NCBI RefSeq assembly: GCF_030283205.1
Contig: NZ_JASNWF010000015.1
Coordinates: 1 to 64,000, forward strand
DNA: 64,000 bases
Reading direction: 5' to 3'
DNA from: Actinomadura opuntiae
GTDB lineage: Bacteria > Actinomycetota > Actinomycetes > Streptosporangiales > Streptosporangiaceae
The translations under genes and the position numbers were made by a program. Below are positions 50,183-59,197 of the stretch, in pieces. Below the pieces are notes generated by a model, which saw nothing but the letters and a program-made list of their open reading frames with translations, was not told the origin of the DNA and ran no database searches. Numbering within the stretch: the first letter of the stretch is position 1; each line of letters starts with the position of its first letter.

Positions 50183-51964
50183 ATGCCCACCCCTCTCTCA
50201 CGCCGTAGCGTTCTCGGCGGGATCGCCGCATCGGCGGCCGCCGCGACGGGGCTCGTGTCGATGTCCGCACCGGCTTCGGCGCGCGCCTCGGCGTCCCCCG
50301 CGCAAGCCCGCCGCCGCCTGGCCGGCGGTGGCGACCTCGGCCCCAACGTCATCGTGTTCGGCCCGGACAGCGCCGGCATCCAGAACAAGCTCGACGAGAT
50401 CTTCAAGCAGCAGGAATCGGCTCAGTTCGGCACCGGCCGCTACGCGCTGCTGTTCAAACCCGGAACCTACAGCGGGCTCAACGCCCAGATCGGCTTCTAC
50501 ACCTCGATCGCCGGGCTGGGCCTGTCCCCCGACGACACCACCATCAACGGCGACGTCACAGTCGATGCGGGCTGGTTCAACGGCAACGCCACGCAGAATT
50601 TCTGGCGTTCGGCGGAGAACCTCGCGCTCGTGCCGGTGAACGGCACCGATCGGTGGGCCGTCGCTCAGGCCGCGCCGTTCCGCCGCATGCACGTGCGCGG
50701 CAATCTCAACCTCGCTCCCAACGGCTACGGCTGGGCCAGCGGCGGCTACATCGCCGACAGCAAGATCGACGGCAGTGTGGGCCCGTACTCGCAGCAACAG
50801 TGGTACACGCGTGACAGTTCGGTCGGCGGATGGGTCAACGGCGTCTGGAACATGGTGTTCTCCGGCGTCGAGGGCGCGCCCGCGCAGAGCTTCCCCGACC
50901 CGCCCTACACCACGCTGGACACCACACCCGTCTCGCGCGAGAAGCCGTTCCTGTACGTCGACGGCGCCGACTACAAGGTGTTCCTCCCCGAAAAGAGGAC
51001 CGCCGCACGAGGCACGACCTGGGGCAGCGGTACTCCGCGCGGCACGTCCGTGCCACTCACCCAGTTCTACGTCGCCCAACCCGGCGTCAGCGCGGCCACC
51101 CTCAACGCCGCGCTCGCGCAGGGGCTCGATCTTCTTCTGACCCCGGGCATCTACCATCTGGACGCCCCGATCCAGGTCGATCGCGCGGGCGCGGTGGTGC
51201 TCGGCCTCGGCTATGCCACGCTCGTCCCGGACGGCGGAGTGAGCGCACTGAAGGTCGGCGACGTCAGCGGGGTACGCCTGGCCGGCTTCCTCATCGACGC
51301 CGGCACCGTCAACTCGCCCACGCTGCTGGAAGTCGGTCCGCAGGGCGCTGCCGCGGACCACTCGGCCGATCCGATCACCGTGCAGGACGTGTTCATCCGG
51401 ATCGGCGGCGCCGGCCCGGGCCTCGCCACCACCAGCATGGTGATCAACGCCCGGCACACCATCGTCGACCACACGTGGGTATGGCGCGCCGACCATGGCG
51501 CGGGCGTCGGCTGGGAGACCAACCGGGCCGACTACGGCGTTCAGGTCAACGGCGACGACGTCCTGATGACCGGCTTGTTCGTGGAGCACTTCAACAAGTA
51601 CGACGTGCGATGGTCCGGTGAGCGCGGACGCACGATCTTCTTCCAGAACGAGAAGGCCTACGACGCGCCGAACCAGGCCGCGGTCCAGGACGGCGACGTC
51701 AGAGGCTATGCCGCCTACAAGGTCGACGGCACCGTGACCGACCACGAGGGCTGGGGGCTGGGTTCCTACTGCAACTACAGCACGGACCCGACCATCCGCC
51801 AGGACCATGGCTTCGCCGCCCCGGAAACCCCGGGTGTGAAGTTCCACGACCTGCTGGTGGTGTCGCTCGGGGGCAACGGCCAGTACGAGCACGTCATCAA
51901 CGACACCGGCGCCGCGACCTCCGGCACCGCGACCAAGCCGTCCACGGTGGTCTCCTACCCCTGA
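50183..51964 (+). CDS. Tat-exported GH55 exo-beta-1,3-glucanase-like protein
   Basis: A 593-residue protein with a twin-arginine signal (LSRRSVLGGIAAS, cleavage near PASARAS). The mature part resembles bacterial GH55 laminarinases of the SacteLam55A type: LGPNVIVFGPDSAGIQNKL, YALLFKPGTYSGL, IGFYTSIAGLGLSPDDTTING, NFWRSAENLAL, LYVDGADYKVFLP, and beta-helix segments such as VRLAGFLIDAGTVNSPTLLEV with NRADYGVQVNGDD. GH55 has two right-handed beta-helical halves and releases glucose or laminaribiose from beta-1,3-glucans; close relatives are often mis-annotated as adenylyl cyclase. The start has AGGAGA upstream and a CebR-like operator at 50128. A strong hairpin follows at 51983. Confidence 0.85.
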   Translation: MPTPLSRRSVLGGIAASAAAATGLVSMSAPASARASASPAQARRRLAGGGDLGPNVIVFGPDSAGIQNKLDEIFKQQESAQFGTGRYALLFKPGTYSGLNAQIGFYTSIAGLGLSPDDTTINGDVTVDAGWFNGNATQNFWRSAENLALVPVNGTDRWAVAQAAPFRRMHVRGNLNLAPNGYGWASGGYIADSKIDGSVGPYSQQQWYTRDSSVGGWVNGVWNMVFSGVEGAPAQSFPDPPYTTLDTTPVSREKPFLYVDGADYKVFLPEKRTAARGTTWGSGTPRGTSVPLTQFYVAQPGVSAATLNAALAQGLDLLLTPGIYHLDAPIQVDRAGAVVLGLGYATLVPDGGVSALKVGDVSGVRLAGFLIDAGTVNSPTLLEVGPQGAAADHSADPITVQDVFIRIGGAGPGLATTSMVINARHTIVDHTWVWRADHGAGVGWETNRADYGVQVNGDDVLMTGLFVEHFNKYDVRWSGERGRTIFFQNEKAYDAPNQAAVQDGDVRGYAAYKVDGTVTDHEGWGLGSYCNYSTDPTIRQDHGFAAPETPGVKFHDLLVVSLGGNGQYEHVINDTGAATSGTATKPSTVVSYP

Positions 51965-51982
51965 GACATCCGGTCGCGATGC

Positions 51983-52033
51983 CACGAGCGCCGCCCCGCC
52001 GCCCGCAGAGGGCGATATCGGGCGGCGCTCGTG
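51983..52033 (+). terminator. 14-bp stem hairpin after the GH55 gene
   Basis: CACGAGCGCCGCCC (51983-51996) and GGGCGGCGCTCGTG (52020-52033) are perfectly complementary, starting 19 bases after the stop. A strong intrinsic-type stem without T tract. Confidence 0.75.
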
Positions 52034-52070
52034 CTGTACGGGGCCGGCACGGCACGCGGGAAGGGGGTCA

Positions 52071-52172
52071 GACCAACTGGTCGCGCCCACCAGCACTTCA
52101 GCGCCGAAACGTCGGCCGAACCCGTCGTTCATGGCGGCAGGGGTTGACCAGACCTTGTAACACGTCTTAAAT
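52071..52172 (+). promoter_or_regulatory. Promoter and GACCA/TGGTC sites before the glucan transporter
   Basis: TTGACC (52144-52149), 17 bases and TTAAAT (52167-52172) form a good promoter for the binding-protein gene 60 bases downstream. GACCAACTGGTC (52071-52082) has inverted GACCA/TGGTC arms like the GntR-type sites at 42.4 kb. No GAGCGCTC site was found here. Confidence 0.6.
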
Positions 52173-52231
52173 CATGGCCTAAACCTCTTGTGCCCAGAGG
52201 TCGGCCGTCCCCCCATAGAGAGGCCACGATC

Positions 52232-53536
52232 GTGTCCAAGCTACGTACGACCGCAACCGCGGCTGTCACCGCAGTCGCCCTCGGGGTCCTCGCCGGCTGC
52301 GGCGGCGGCTCCGGCGGCGGCAACAGCGACCCGAAGACGCTCACCTACTGGGCGAGCAACCAGGGCGCCGACCTCTCGGTCGACAAGAAGGTCCTCGAGC
52401 CGGAGATCCGCAAGTTCGAGCAGCAGACCGGGATCAAAGTGAAGTGGGAGGTCGTCCCCTGGACCGACCTGCTCAAGCGCATCCTGGGCGCCGCCACCTC
52501 CGGCCAGGGCCCGGACGTGCTCAACATCGGCAACACCTGGTCGGCCTCCCTCCAGGCGACCGGCGCGCTGCTTCCGTTCGACGACGGCACCTTCGCCAAG
52601 GTCGGAGGCAAGGACCGGTTCCTGCCGTCCGCGCTCGCCTCCACCGGAGCCCAGGGCAAGCCCCCGGCCGCCGTCCCGCTCTACTCCCTGGCGTACGGGC
52701 TCTACTACAACAAGAAGCGGTTCAAGGAGGCCGGCATCACCAAGCCTCCCGCCACCTGGACGGAACTGGTGGCGACCGCCCAGAAGCTCACCGGGGGCGG
52801 TCGTTACGGCCTGGCGGTCGAGGGCGCCAACAACGCCGAGAACGCCCACCACGCGTTCGTGTTCGCCAAGCAGCACGGCGGCGAGTTCTTCGACGCCGCC
52901 GGCAAGCCGACCTTCGCCACTCCCCAGACGGTCGCGGGCGTCCTGCAGTACGTCGGCTTCATGGGCAACGACAAGATCGCCGCACCCGGCGACGCCGAGT
53001 ACGTCCAGAACGAGTCCGTGCGGGACCTGGCCACTGGCAAAGCCGCGATGCTGCTCTGGCAGGCCGCTGGGCAGGCGCTGCAGGCACGCGGAATGAAGCC
53101 GGGCGACTACGGGGTCGCGCCCGTTCCGGTGCAGTCAGGCGTCCCCGGGCCCGGCACCAACGTCGACTCCATGGTCGCCGGCATCAATATGGCGGTGTTC
53201 AAGGACACCGACAACCTGGACGGCGCGTTGAAGTTCGTGAAGTTCATGACCGGCGACCAGGAGCAGAAGACGCTCAATACCGCCTACGGATCCCTTCCGC
53301 CGGTCAAAACGGTCCTGAACGACCCCACCTTCTCCTCGCCGGAGCTGGCCGTTCTGCGTAAGACGCTCAGTGAGAGCGCCGCGCCGCTCCCCCAGGTCCC
53401 CAACGAGTCGCAGTTCGAGGAACTGGTCGGCACGGCGATGAAGAAGCTGTTCGCCGATGCCGCGGCCGGCCACCCGATCACCGCCGACTCGGTCCGCAAG
53501 CGCCTGGTCGAGGCGCAGCAGCAGATGCCCAAGTGA
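52232..53536 (+). CDS. Sugar ABC transporter substrate-binding lipoprotein
   Basis: A 434-residue lipoprotein with lipobox GVLAGC followed by a Gly/Ser linker. The fold is family-1 solute binding: LTYWASNQGADLSVDKKVL, TDLLKRILGAATSGQGPDVLNI in part, AVPLYSLAYGLYYNKKRFKEAG, GKAAMLLWQAAGQAL. The GTG at 52232 has GAGAGG upstream and is preferred over the longer frame from 52190. It overlaps the next gene (GTGA). With the following permeases and GH1 enzyme it probably imports beta-linked gluco-oligosaccharides. Confidence 0.88.
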   Translation: MSKLRTTATAAVTAVALGVLAGCGGGSGGGNSDPKTLTYWASNQGADLSVDKKVLEPEIRKFEQQTGIKVKWEVVPWTDLLKRILGAATSGQGPDVLNIGNTWSASLQATGALLPFDDGTFAKVGGKDRFLPSALASTGAQGKPPAAVPLYSLAYGLYYNKKRFKEAGITKPPATWTELVATAQKLTGGGRYGLAVEGANNAENAHHAFVFAKQHGGEFFDAAGKPTFATPQTVAGVLQYVGFMGNDKIAAPGDAEYVQNESVRDLATGKAAMLLWQAAGQALQARGMKPGDYGVAPVPVQSGVPGPGTNVDSMVAGINMAVFKDTDNLDGALKFVKFMTGDQEQKTLNTAYGSLPPVKTVLNDPTFSSPELAVLRKTLSESAAPLPQVPNESQFEELVGTAMKKLFADAAAGHPITADSVRKRLVEAQQQMPK

Positions 53537-54549
53537 GGACCTCGCCCGTGACGACGAGCACCTCACTCCATCGGGCGTCCCGCGGCGGCGGGCATGCCGC
53601 CGCGGGACGGGACCGCAGGCGGCGCCCGGGTCGGCTTCGCCGCCGGGTCCGCAATGCCGGGGTGCCGTACCTGCTGCTGCTGCCCGCGCTCTTACTGGAA
53701 CTGCTCATCCATCTCGTGCCGATGGTCGTCGGGATCGTGATGAGCTTCAAGGAGCTGACCCAGTTCTACATCCGCGACTGGGGCCGCGCACCGTGGACCG
53801 CGCTGAACAACTACCACCTCGCCGTGGACTTCAACGCCCCCGTCGGGGAGTCATTGTTGCGCTCCTTCGCCGTCACCTGCGCGTTCACCGTGCTGGCCGT
53901 GGGGCTGTCCTGGCTGATAGGGACGACCGCGGCGATCGTGATGCAGGACCGCTTCCGCGGCCGTGGCGCCCTCCGCGCACTGTTCCTTACCCCGTACGCA
54001 CTGCCGGTATACGCGACGGTGATCGTGTGGGCGTTCATGTTCCAGCACGACAACGGGCTGGTGAACCATGTGATCCATGACCAGCTCGGGCTGACGGCGA
54101 GTCGGCCGTTCTGGCTCATCGGGAACAACAGCTTCGTCGCGCTGCTGACGGTTTCGGTGTGGCGAACCTGGCCGTTCGCGTTCCTGATCCTGACCGCGGG
54201 GCTGCAGAACATCCCGGCGGAACTGTACGAGGCGTCCTCGATCGACGGCGCCGGAATCTGGCAGCAGATCCGGTTGATCACGCTGCCGTCACTGCGGGCG
54301 GTCAACCAGGTGCTGGTGCTGGTGCTGTTCCTCTGGACCTTCAACGATTTCAACGTGCCGTACGTGCTGTTCGGCAAGTCGGCACCCGAGGCGGGCGATC
54401 TGGTCTCGGTGCACATCTACCAGTCGTCGTTCGTCACCTGGAACTTCGGCACCGGCTCGGCGATGTCGGTCCTGCTGCTGCTGTTCCTGCTCCTGGTGAC
54501 GGCGATCTATCTGCCGCTGACGTCACGTGCCAGGAGGAGCCTTGGCTAG
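53533..54549 (+). CDS. Sugar ABC transporter permease 1
   Basis: A 338-residue CUT1 permease with a long Arg-rich N-terminal tail, six hydrophobic segments and EAA loop YEASSIDGAGIWQQIRLITLPSL. GTG at 53533 overlaps the TGA of the binding-protein gene; another GTG at 53548 is possible. Confidence 0.9.
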   Translation: MRTSPVTTSTSLHRASRGGGHAAAGRDRRRRPGRLRRRVRNAGVPYLLLLPALLLELLIHLVPMVVGIVMSFKELTQFYIRDWGRAPWTALNNYHLAVDFNAPVGESLLRSFAVTCAFTVLAVGLSWLIGTTAAIVMQDRFRGRGALRALFLTPYALPVYATVIVWAFMFQHDNGLVNHVIHDQLGLTASRPFWLIGNNSFVALLTVSVWRTWPFAFLILTAGLQNIPAELYEASSIDGAGIWQQIRLITLPSLRAVNQVLVLVLFLWTFNDFNVPYVLFGKSAPEAGDLVSVHIYQSSFVTWNFGTGSAMSVLLLLFLLLVTAIYLPLTSRARRSLG

Positions 54550-55486
54550 CAACGCCGCTCACCGACCCGGCAGGCCGAGTTCCTCCGGCAGTCCGGCCTC
54601 GCGCCGGAGAGCCCGCCACGGTCCGGTCCGCGCCACCCGGTCTCCGCTGGCGCCACCGCGGTCGTTCGTTCTGACCCGATGCATCGTCCTGGCGCTGCTC
54701 ACGTTGTTCACCGCACTGCCGGTGTACGTCATGCTGTCCAGCTCGCTCAAGCCGTTGCAGGACGTATCGGGCAAGTGGCGGTGGATTCCAAGCGGCCTCA
54801 CCATCCGCCCCTACCTCGACATCTGGCGGACAGTCCCGCTCGGCCGCTACTTCCTGAACTCCATGATCGTGTCCGGCGCCGCGACCATTCTCTCGGTGGT
54901 GGTCGCGGTGTTCGCCGCGTACGCCGTCAGCCGCTACCGGTTCCGGGGCAGGCGGCTCTTCACGGTCACGGTGCTGTCGACCCAGATGTTCCCCGGCATC
55001 CTGTTCCTGCTGCCGCTGTTTCTGATTTTCGTGAACATCGGCAATACGACCGGGATCGTGCTGTACGGCTCACGCACCGGCCTCATCCTCACCTACCTGA
55101 CTTTCTCCTTGCCGTTTTCGATCTGGATGCTCGTCGGCTACTTCGATTCCATCCCCAAGGGCCTGGACGAAGCCGCCCTCGTGGATGGCTGTGGGGCGCT
55201 GGGCGCGCTCTTCCGGATCGTCATCCCGGCTGCGGTTCCCGGCATCGTCGCGGTCGCCATCTACGCGTTCATGACCGCGTGGGGCGAGGTGCTGTTCGCC
55301 TCGGTCATGACCAACGACACCACGCGCACCCTCTCGATCGGCCTTCAGGGCTACTCCACCCAGAACGACACCTATTGGAACCAGGTCATGGCCGCCTCTC
55401 TGGTCGTGAGCGTTCCCGTGGTCGCCGGGTTCCTGCTCCTCCAGCGCTACCTCATCACCGGCCTCACCGCCGGCGCCGTCAAGTGA
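54542..55486 (+). CDS. Sugar ABC transporter permease 2
   Basis: A 314-residue CUT1 permease of the MalG type with EAA loop DEAALVDGCGALGALFRIVIPA. The likely start is TTG at 54542, directly behind GGAGGAGCC and overlapping the previous stop (TTGGCTAG); the N-terminal 35 residues are Arg/Ser/Pro-rich. GH1 follows after 17 bases. Confidence 0.88.
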   Translation: MASNAAHRPGRPSSSGSPASRRRARHGPVRATRSPLAPPRSFVLTRCIVLALLTLFTALPVYVMLSSSLKPLQDVSGKWRWIPSGLTIRPYLDIWRTVPLGRYFLNSMIVSGAATILSVVVAVFAAYAVSRYRFRGRRLFTVTVLSTQMFPGILFLLPLFLIFVNIGNTTGIVLYGSRTGLILTYLTFSLPFSIWMLVGYFDSIPKGLDEAALVDGCGALGALFRIVIPAAVPGIVAVAIYAFMTAWGEVLFASVMTNDTTRTLSIGLQGYSTQNDTYWNQVMAASLVVSVPVVAGFLLLQRYLITGLTAGAVK

Positions 55487-55503
55487 TCCCAGAAAGGCAT
55501 TTC

Positions 55504-56859
55504 ATGAACGAGCTCGATGCCCTGCCCGCCGACTTCACCTGGGGCGTGGCCACTTCCGCGTACCAGATCGAGGGCGCGATCACCGAGGACGGGCGGTCCC
55601 CGTCCATCTGGGACACCTTTTCCCACACTCCCGGCCGGATCGATGGCGGCGACAACGGCGATGTGGCCTGCGACCACTACCATCGCTGGCAAGAGGACGT
55701 GGAGATCATGAAGCGGCTCGGCGTCGACGCCTACCGCTTCTCCATCGCCTGGCCCCGTGTCGTCCCCGACGGACGGGATACGCCGAATCCGGCCGGGCTG
55801 GCGTTCTACGACCGTCTTGTCGACGCCCTGCTGGAGGCCGGGATCACCCCCTACCCGACCCTCTACCACTGGGACTTGCCGCAGGTCCTCCAGGATCACG
55901 GCGGCTGGGCGGACCGGCGGACGGCCGAGCATTTCGCGGCGTACGCCGAGTACGTCGCCGCGGCCCTCGGCGACCGGGTCACCCATTGGGCCACATTGAA
56001 CGAGCCGATGTGCGCCGCCTGGATCGGGCATCTCGAGGGCCGGCACGCCCCCGGTCTGACGGACACGGCCGTGGCCGTACCCGCGTCCTACCACCTGTTG
56101 CTGGGCCACGGATTGGCGACCCAGGCGATCCGCGCGGTCGCGGCAGGCTCCCGCGTCGGCATCGTCAACCTGCTCAATCCGGCCGAACCGGCCAGCGACA
56201 GCGACGCCGACGTACACGCGGCACGTCGCTTCGACGGACACGCCAACCGCTGGTGGCTCGATCCCATCCACGGACTCGGCTTCCCGCAGGACATGATCGA
56301 GGTCTATGGCGTGGACCTGCCCGAGCACCCGGGCGACTTGGAGACCATCGCGACACCCACCGACTGGCTGGGCATCAACTACTACAACCCCACTGTGGTC
56401 GCCGACGCTCCCGACGGCCCAGCCCCCTACACCAAATTGACCGGCCGGCCTGGGACACGGCAGACGATGCTCGGCTGGGAGATCCGTGCCGAAGGGCTTG
56501 AACGGACCCTCCTGCGCGCGACCGACGACTATGGCCCCGGCGAAGTCTACGTCACCGAGAACGGCTCGGCCTGGGCCGACGCAGTCGGGCCCGACGGACA
56601 GGTCGCCGACCCTGAGCGCGAACGCTACCTGCGCGAGCATCTGGCGGCCTGCGCCCGCGCCGTTGTGCAGGGCGTCCCGCTGGCCGGCTACTTCGCCTGG
56701 TCCCTGCTCGACAATTTCGAATGGGCATACGGCTACGAGGCCCGCTTCGGGCTCGTCCACGTCGACTACGCGACTCAGAAGCGCACTATCAAGGGGAGCG
56801 GCCACCGCTACGCCGACATCATCCGCCGACACCGCAACCGCAACCGCCGGGTGGCCTGA
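55504..56859 (+). CDS. GH1 beta-glucosidase, cytoplasmic
   Basis: A 451-residue enzyme of normal GH1 length with the N-terminal signature FTWGVATSAYQIEGA, acid/base Glu167 in ATLNEP and nucleophile Glu352 in VTENGS; the substrate-binding WSLLDNFEWAYGY loop is also present. No signal peptide. AGAAAGG lies before the ATG at 55504, 17 bases after the permease stop, so it is the last gene of the transporter operon and presumably cleaves imported cellobiose or laminaribiose to glucose. A strong terminator follows. Confidence 0.95.
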   Translation: MNELDALPADFTWGVATSAYQIEGAITEDGRSPSIWDTFSHTPGRIDGGDNGDVACDHYHRWQEDVEIMKRLGVDAYRFSIAWPRVVPDGRDTPNPAGLAFYDRLVDALLEAGITPYPTLYHWDLPQVLQDHGGWADRRTAEHFAAYAEYVAAALGDRVTHWATLNEPMCAAWIGHLEGRHAPGLTDTAVAVPASYHLLLGHGLATQAIRAVAAGSRVGIVNLLNPAEPASDSDADVHAARRFDGHANRWWLDPIHGLGFPQDMIEVYGVDLPEHPGDLETIATPTDWLGINYYNPTVVADAPDGPAPYTKLTGRPGTRQTMLGWEIRAEGLERTLLRATDDYGPGEVYVTENGSAWADAVGPDGQVADPERERYLREHLAACARAVVQGVPLAGYFAWSLLDNFEWAYGYEARFGLVHVDYATQKRTIKGSGHRYADIIRRHRNRNRRVA

Positions 56860-56903
56860 CCTCGCGCGGAGTCTGGCCGAAGCGCCGCGCTCATCGCCCC
56901 TCT

Positions 56904-56940
56904 CGGCTCCCAGCCTCAGGAGACCTGTGGCTGGGAGCCG
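56904..56940 (+). terminator. 12-bp stem hairpin ending the GH1 operon
   Basis: CGGCTCCCAGCC (56904-56915) pairs with GGCTGGGAGCCG (56929-56940); inside, CAGG and CCTG extend the stem to a 3-base loop. It lies 45 bases after the stop. Confidence 0.8.
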
Positions 56941-57022
56941 GGCCCGGACACCTCGTCTCTCCGGCCTCGCGCCATGGCCGGGCACCGGCCGTCGAACGCG
57001 AGACCACTCCGAGTATGCTTTT

Positions 57023-57039
57023 GTTCTTGTAATAAGAAC
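57023..57039. promoter_or_regulatory. Operator GTTCTTGTAATAAGAAC before the ROK gene
   Basis: Arms GTTCTT and AAGAAC form a perfect inverted repeat around GTAAT, 17 bases before the ROK start codon. This A/T-rich site is unlike the other operators here and is probably the autoregulatory site of the ROK protein. Confidence 0.65.
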
Positions 57040-57056
57040 TAAACGAGGAGGCGGCG

Positions 57057-58268
57057 ATGCGGCGAAGGCGGTCGACCGTTCGCGACCTGCGCCGGGACAA
57101 CCGGTCCGTGGTCCTGTGGTCGCTCTACTTCGATCAGCCACGCACCCGACAGGAACTCAGCCGGGCAACCGGCCTGAGTCCCGCCTCCATCAGCAACGTC
57201 ACCCGTGACCTGATCGAGGAAGGCATCGTGGTCGAGGCGGGTTCCCAAGACTCCGACGGTGGGCGCCCTCGCGCCCTGCTGCGGGTCGACCCGTCCTACG
57301 GCCACGTCATCGGTGTGGACGTCGGCGAAACGCGCATCCGCGTCGAGTTGTTCGACCTGATGATGGTGGAACGCGCCAAGGCCGAGTTTCCGTTGAACCC
57401 CAGAGATCACGGCACGGACGTGGTCGTCGAGCGCATCCTCGCCGGGCTTGACGGGGTGATCGCCCAAGCCGGCATCAGCGCAAGTGAGGTCGTCGGCGTC
57501 GGCATTGGCGTACCCGGGGTGGTCGAACAAGGGACCGAAGTTCTCGTCCATGCGCAAACCTACGGCTGGGATGCAGTGCCCCTGCAACAATTGCTGCAAT
57601 CCGGCACGCACCTTCCCTTGTACATCGACAACGGCGCCAAGACGATGGGACAGGCGGAACTCTGGTTCGGGGCCGGGCAGCGAACCCAGCACGCCGTGAT
57701 CGCCCTCATCGGTTCCGGGCTCGGCGCGAGTATCATTTCCGATGGGACCACCTACAGGGGCTATACGTCCAGCGCGGGGGAATGGGGACACACAACAGTC
57801 GTTGTCGGTGGGCGACGATGCCGCTGTGGAGCACGTGGCTGCCTCGAAGCCTACGTCGGCGCCGAAGCAATACTCGATCGATACGGACACCCGCTCCCCG
57901 GCAAAGACCAGGAGGAGCAACTCGGTGCGCTGCTCGACGCCGCCCCGAGTTCGCCCGCCGCGGCTGAAGTGCTGAACGCCACCGCTCGTTATCTGGGTGC
58001 GGGCATCGCCAGCCTGATCAATTTGCTCAACCCCGAGCGCATCATCCTCGGCGGCTGGGCGGGGCTGCTTCTGGGAGACAGAATGCTCCCGGCCATCTAC
58101 GACGCGGCCAGAGAGCATTCGCTCGGGCATCCCTTCACCCAGACGTCGATCGAACTCGGTCAGTTCGGCCCGGATGCCGTCGCCCTCGGCGCCGCCACCC
58201 TCCCGATTGAACAAGTCCTCAATGGCACCACCGCTCCCCTGGCGCTCGAAGGCCGCACAGAACCCTGA
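57057..58268 (+). CDS. ROK-family transcriptional regulator
   Basis: A 403-residue regulator: winged helix RQELSRATGLSPASISNVTRDLIEEGIV in two parts, then a ROK sugar-kinase-like domain with phosphate loop IGVDVGETRIRVELFD, the EWGHT motif and the zinc-binding CRCGARGCLE. Actinobacterial ROK repressors such as XylR- or NagC-like proteins sense free sugars. ATG at 57057 has GAGGAGG upstream. It follows the GH1 operon in the same direction but behind a strong terminator, with its own A/T-rich operator at 57023. Confidence 0.9.
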   Translation: MRRRRSTVRDLRRDNRSVVLWSLYFDQPRTRQELSRATGLSPASISNVTRDLIEEGIVVEAGSQDSDGGRPRALLRVDPSYGHVIGVDVGETRIRVELFDLMMVERAKAEFPLNPRDHGTDVVVERILAGLDGVIAQAGISASEVVGVGIGVPGVVEQGTEVLVHAQTYGWDAVPLQQLLQSGTHLPLYIDNGAKTMGQAELWFGAGQRTQHAVIALIGSGLGASIISDGTTYRGYTSSAGEWGHTTVVVGGRRCRCGARGCLEAYVGAEAILDRYGHPLPGKDQEEQLGALLDAAPSSPAAAEVLNATARYLGAGIASLINLLNPERIILGGWAGLLLGDRMLPAIYDAAREHSLGHPFTQTSIELGQFGPDAVALGAATLPIEQVLNGTTAPLALEGRTEP

Positions 58269-58660
58269 CCCCCGTTCCGCAATCGTCGGGACGGTGAAGA
58301 GGGGCGCCAGTGCCCACAGCCGCAGTGCCCCCGTGGACGTCCCGGCGGGTGCCGCGGTGGCCAGGGCGATCGTCAGCGGCGCCGCGCAGTAGGTAAGTTG
58401 CGTCCAGGTGACCGCGCGGCTCGCGGAGATCCGCGAGACGATGTCGGGGTAGGCAGCGGAGATCACGACCCGCAGGAGTGCCGGGATCAGCCGTGGTACG
58501 GTCCCCCACCGGGACGCCGCCGCGCCCACCGGCGGGCCCGTAGGGCGGCCATGACGTCCCGGCCCGGCGGAGAAGAGCACGATGAGGCCGAGGGCCAGTT
58601 CGGCTAGTTGGTCTCCATGTCCGGGCGCGGGCGGGGTGCGGCCCTCGGTCAGCGCCAGCA
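58269..58660. other. Region without an intact gene; possible membrane-protein relic on the minus strand
   Basis: Minus-strand DNA contains hydrophobic stretches such as LAELALGLIVLFSAG and TYCAAPLTIALATAAPAG in one frame, which resemble helices of a membrane protein, but with no start, stop or family match I can defend. The methyltransferase relic begins just beyond. Confidence 0.3.
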
Positions 58661-59019
58661 GGCCCTGCAGCGTACTTGCTGAGCGAGGCCACCCGCATCG
58701 GCGTGCCGGCCCATTACGGGACAACCATTTGGGCGAAGCATTTCTCCCGTACCTGCCGAACGGAACCCGCGACGCGTGGGCCGACGGGCCGCTGAGCCCG
58801 CGCAGCACCGACGAGCAGGCCGCAGCCCTTCTCACCGCCGCGGGATTCACATGCGTCCAGACCATCACCCGACGACTCGACACCCGGTTCGCCACGGTCG
58901 GACTGTGGGAGGCGTTCTCCTGGCCTACCGGCCAGCGTGCGATGTGGCTAGCGGTATCCGAAGCCGACCGCCCCGCACTCCGCGCGGAACCATATCTCTT
59001 GCGACCCGAGATCCTCTAG
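58661..59019 (+). pseudogene. C-terminal relic of a SAM-dependent methyltransferase
   Basis: Two frames join into one protein: AAYLLSEATRIGVPAHYGTTIW ends the first part (two pieces), then after a frame change near 58730 GEAFLPYLPNGTRDAWADGPL, LLTAAGFTCVQTITRRLDTRF and RAMWLAVSEADRPALRAEPYLL follow to a stop at 59017. The AAGF turn and the alternating strand/helix order recall the end of class-I methyltransferases. The SAM-binding N-terminal half is absent. Assignment is by general pattern and is not certain. Confidence 0.5.
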
Positions 59020-59197
59020 AGCGCCATGACGCTTGCAGGCCGGACCAATCGCATGGGCAAGACGGTGACGGTGCAGGACTTCGAGTCGGTCGCAGGCAGC
59101 CTGGCGAGAGATCGGTGAGCGAAACGAATGGATTGCTCGCGGGTATGGCGCCGATCGACGTTGGGGTATTCCATTCCCTCTGCGTAAGGAGGCGTCC

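Noticed and set aside
57039..58895. A 618-codon minus-strand frame across the ROK gene
   Set aside because: Most of it is antisense to the clearly real ROK gene. Only its part beyond 58269 is kept, as a tentative relic.
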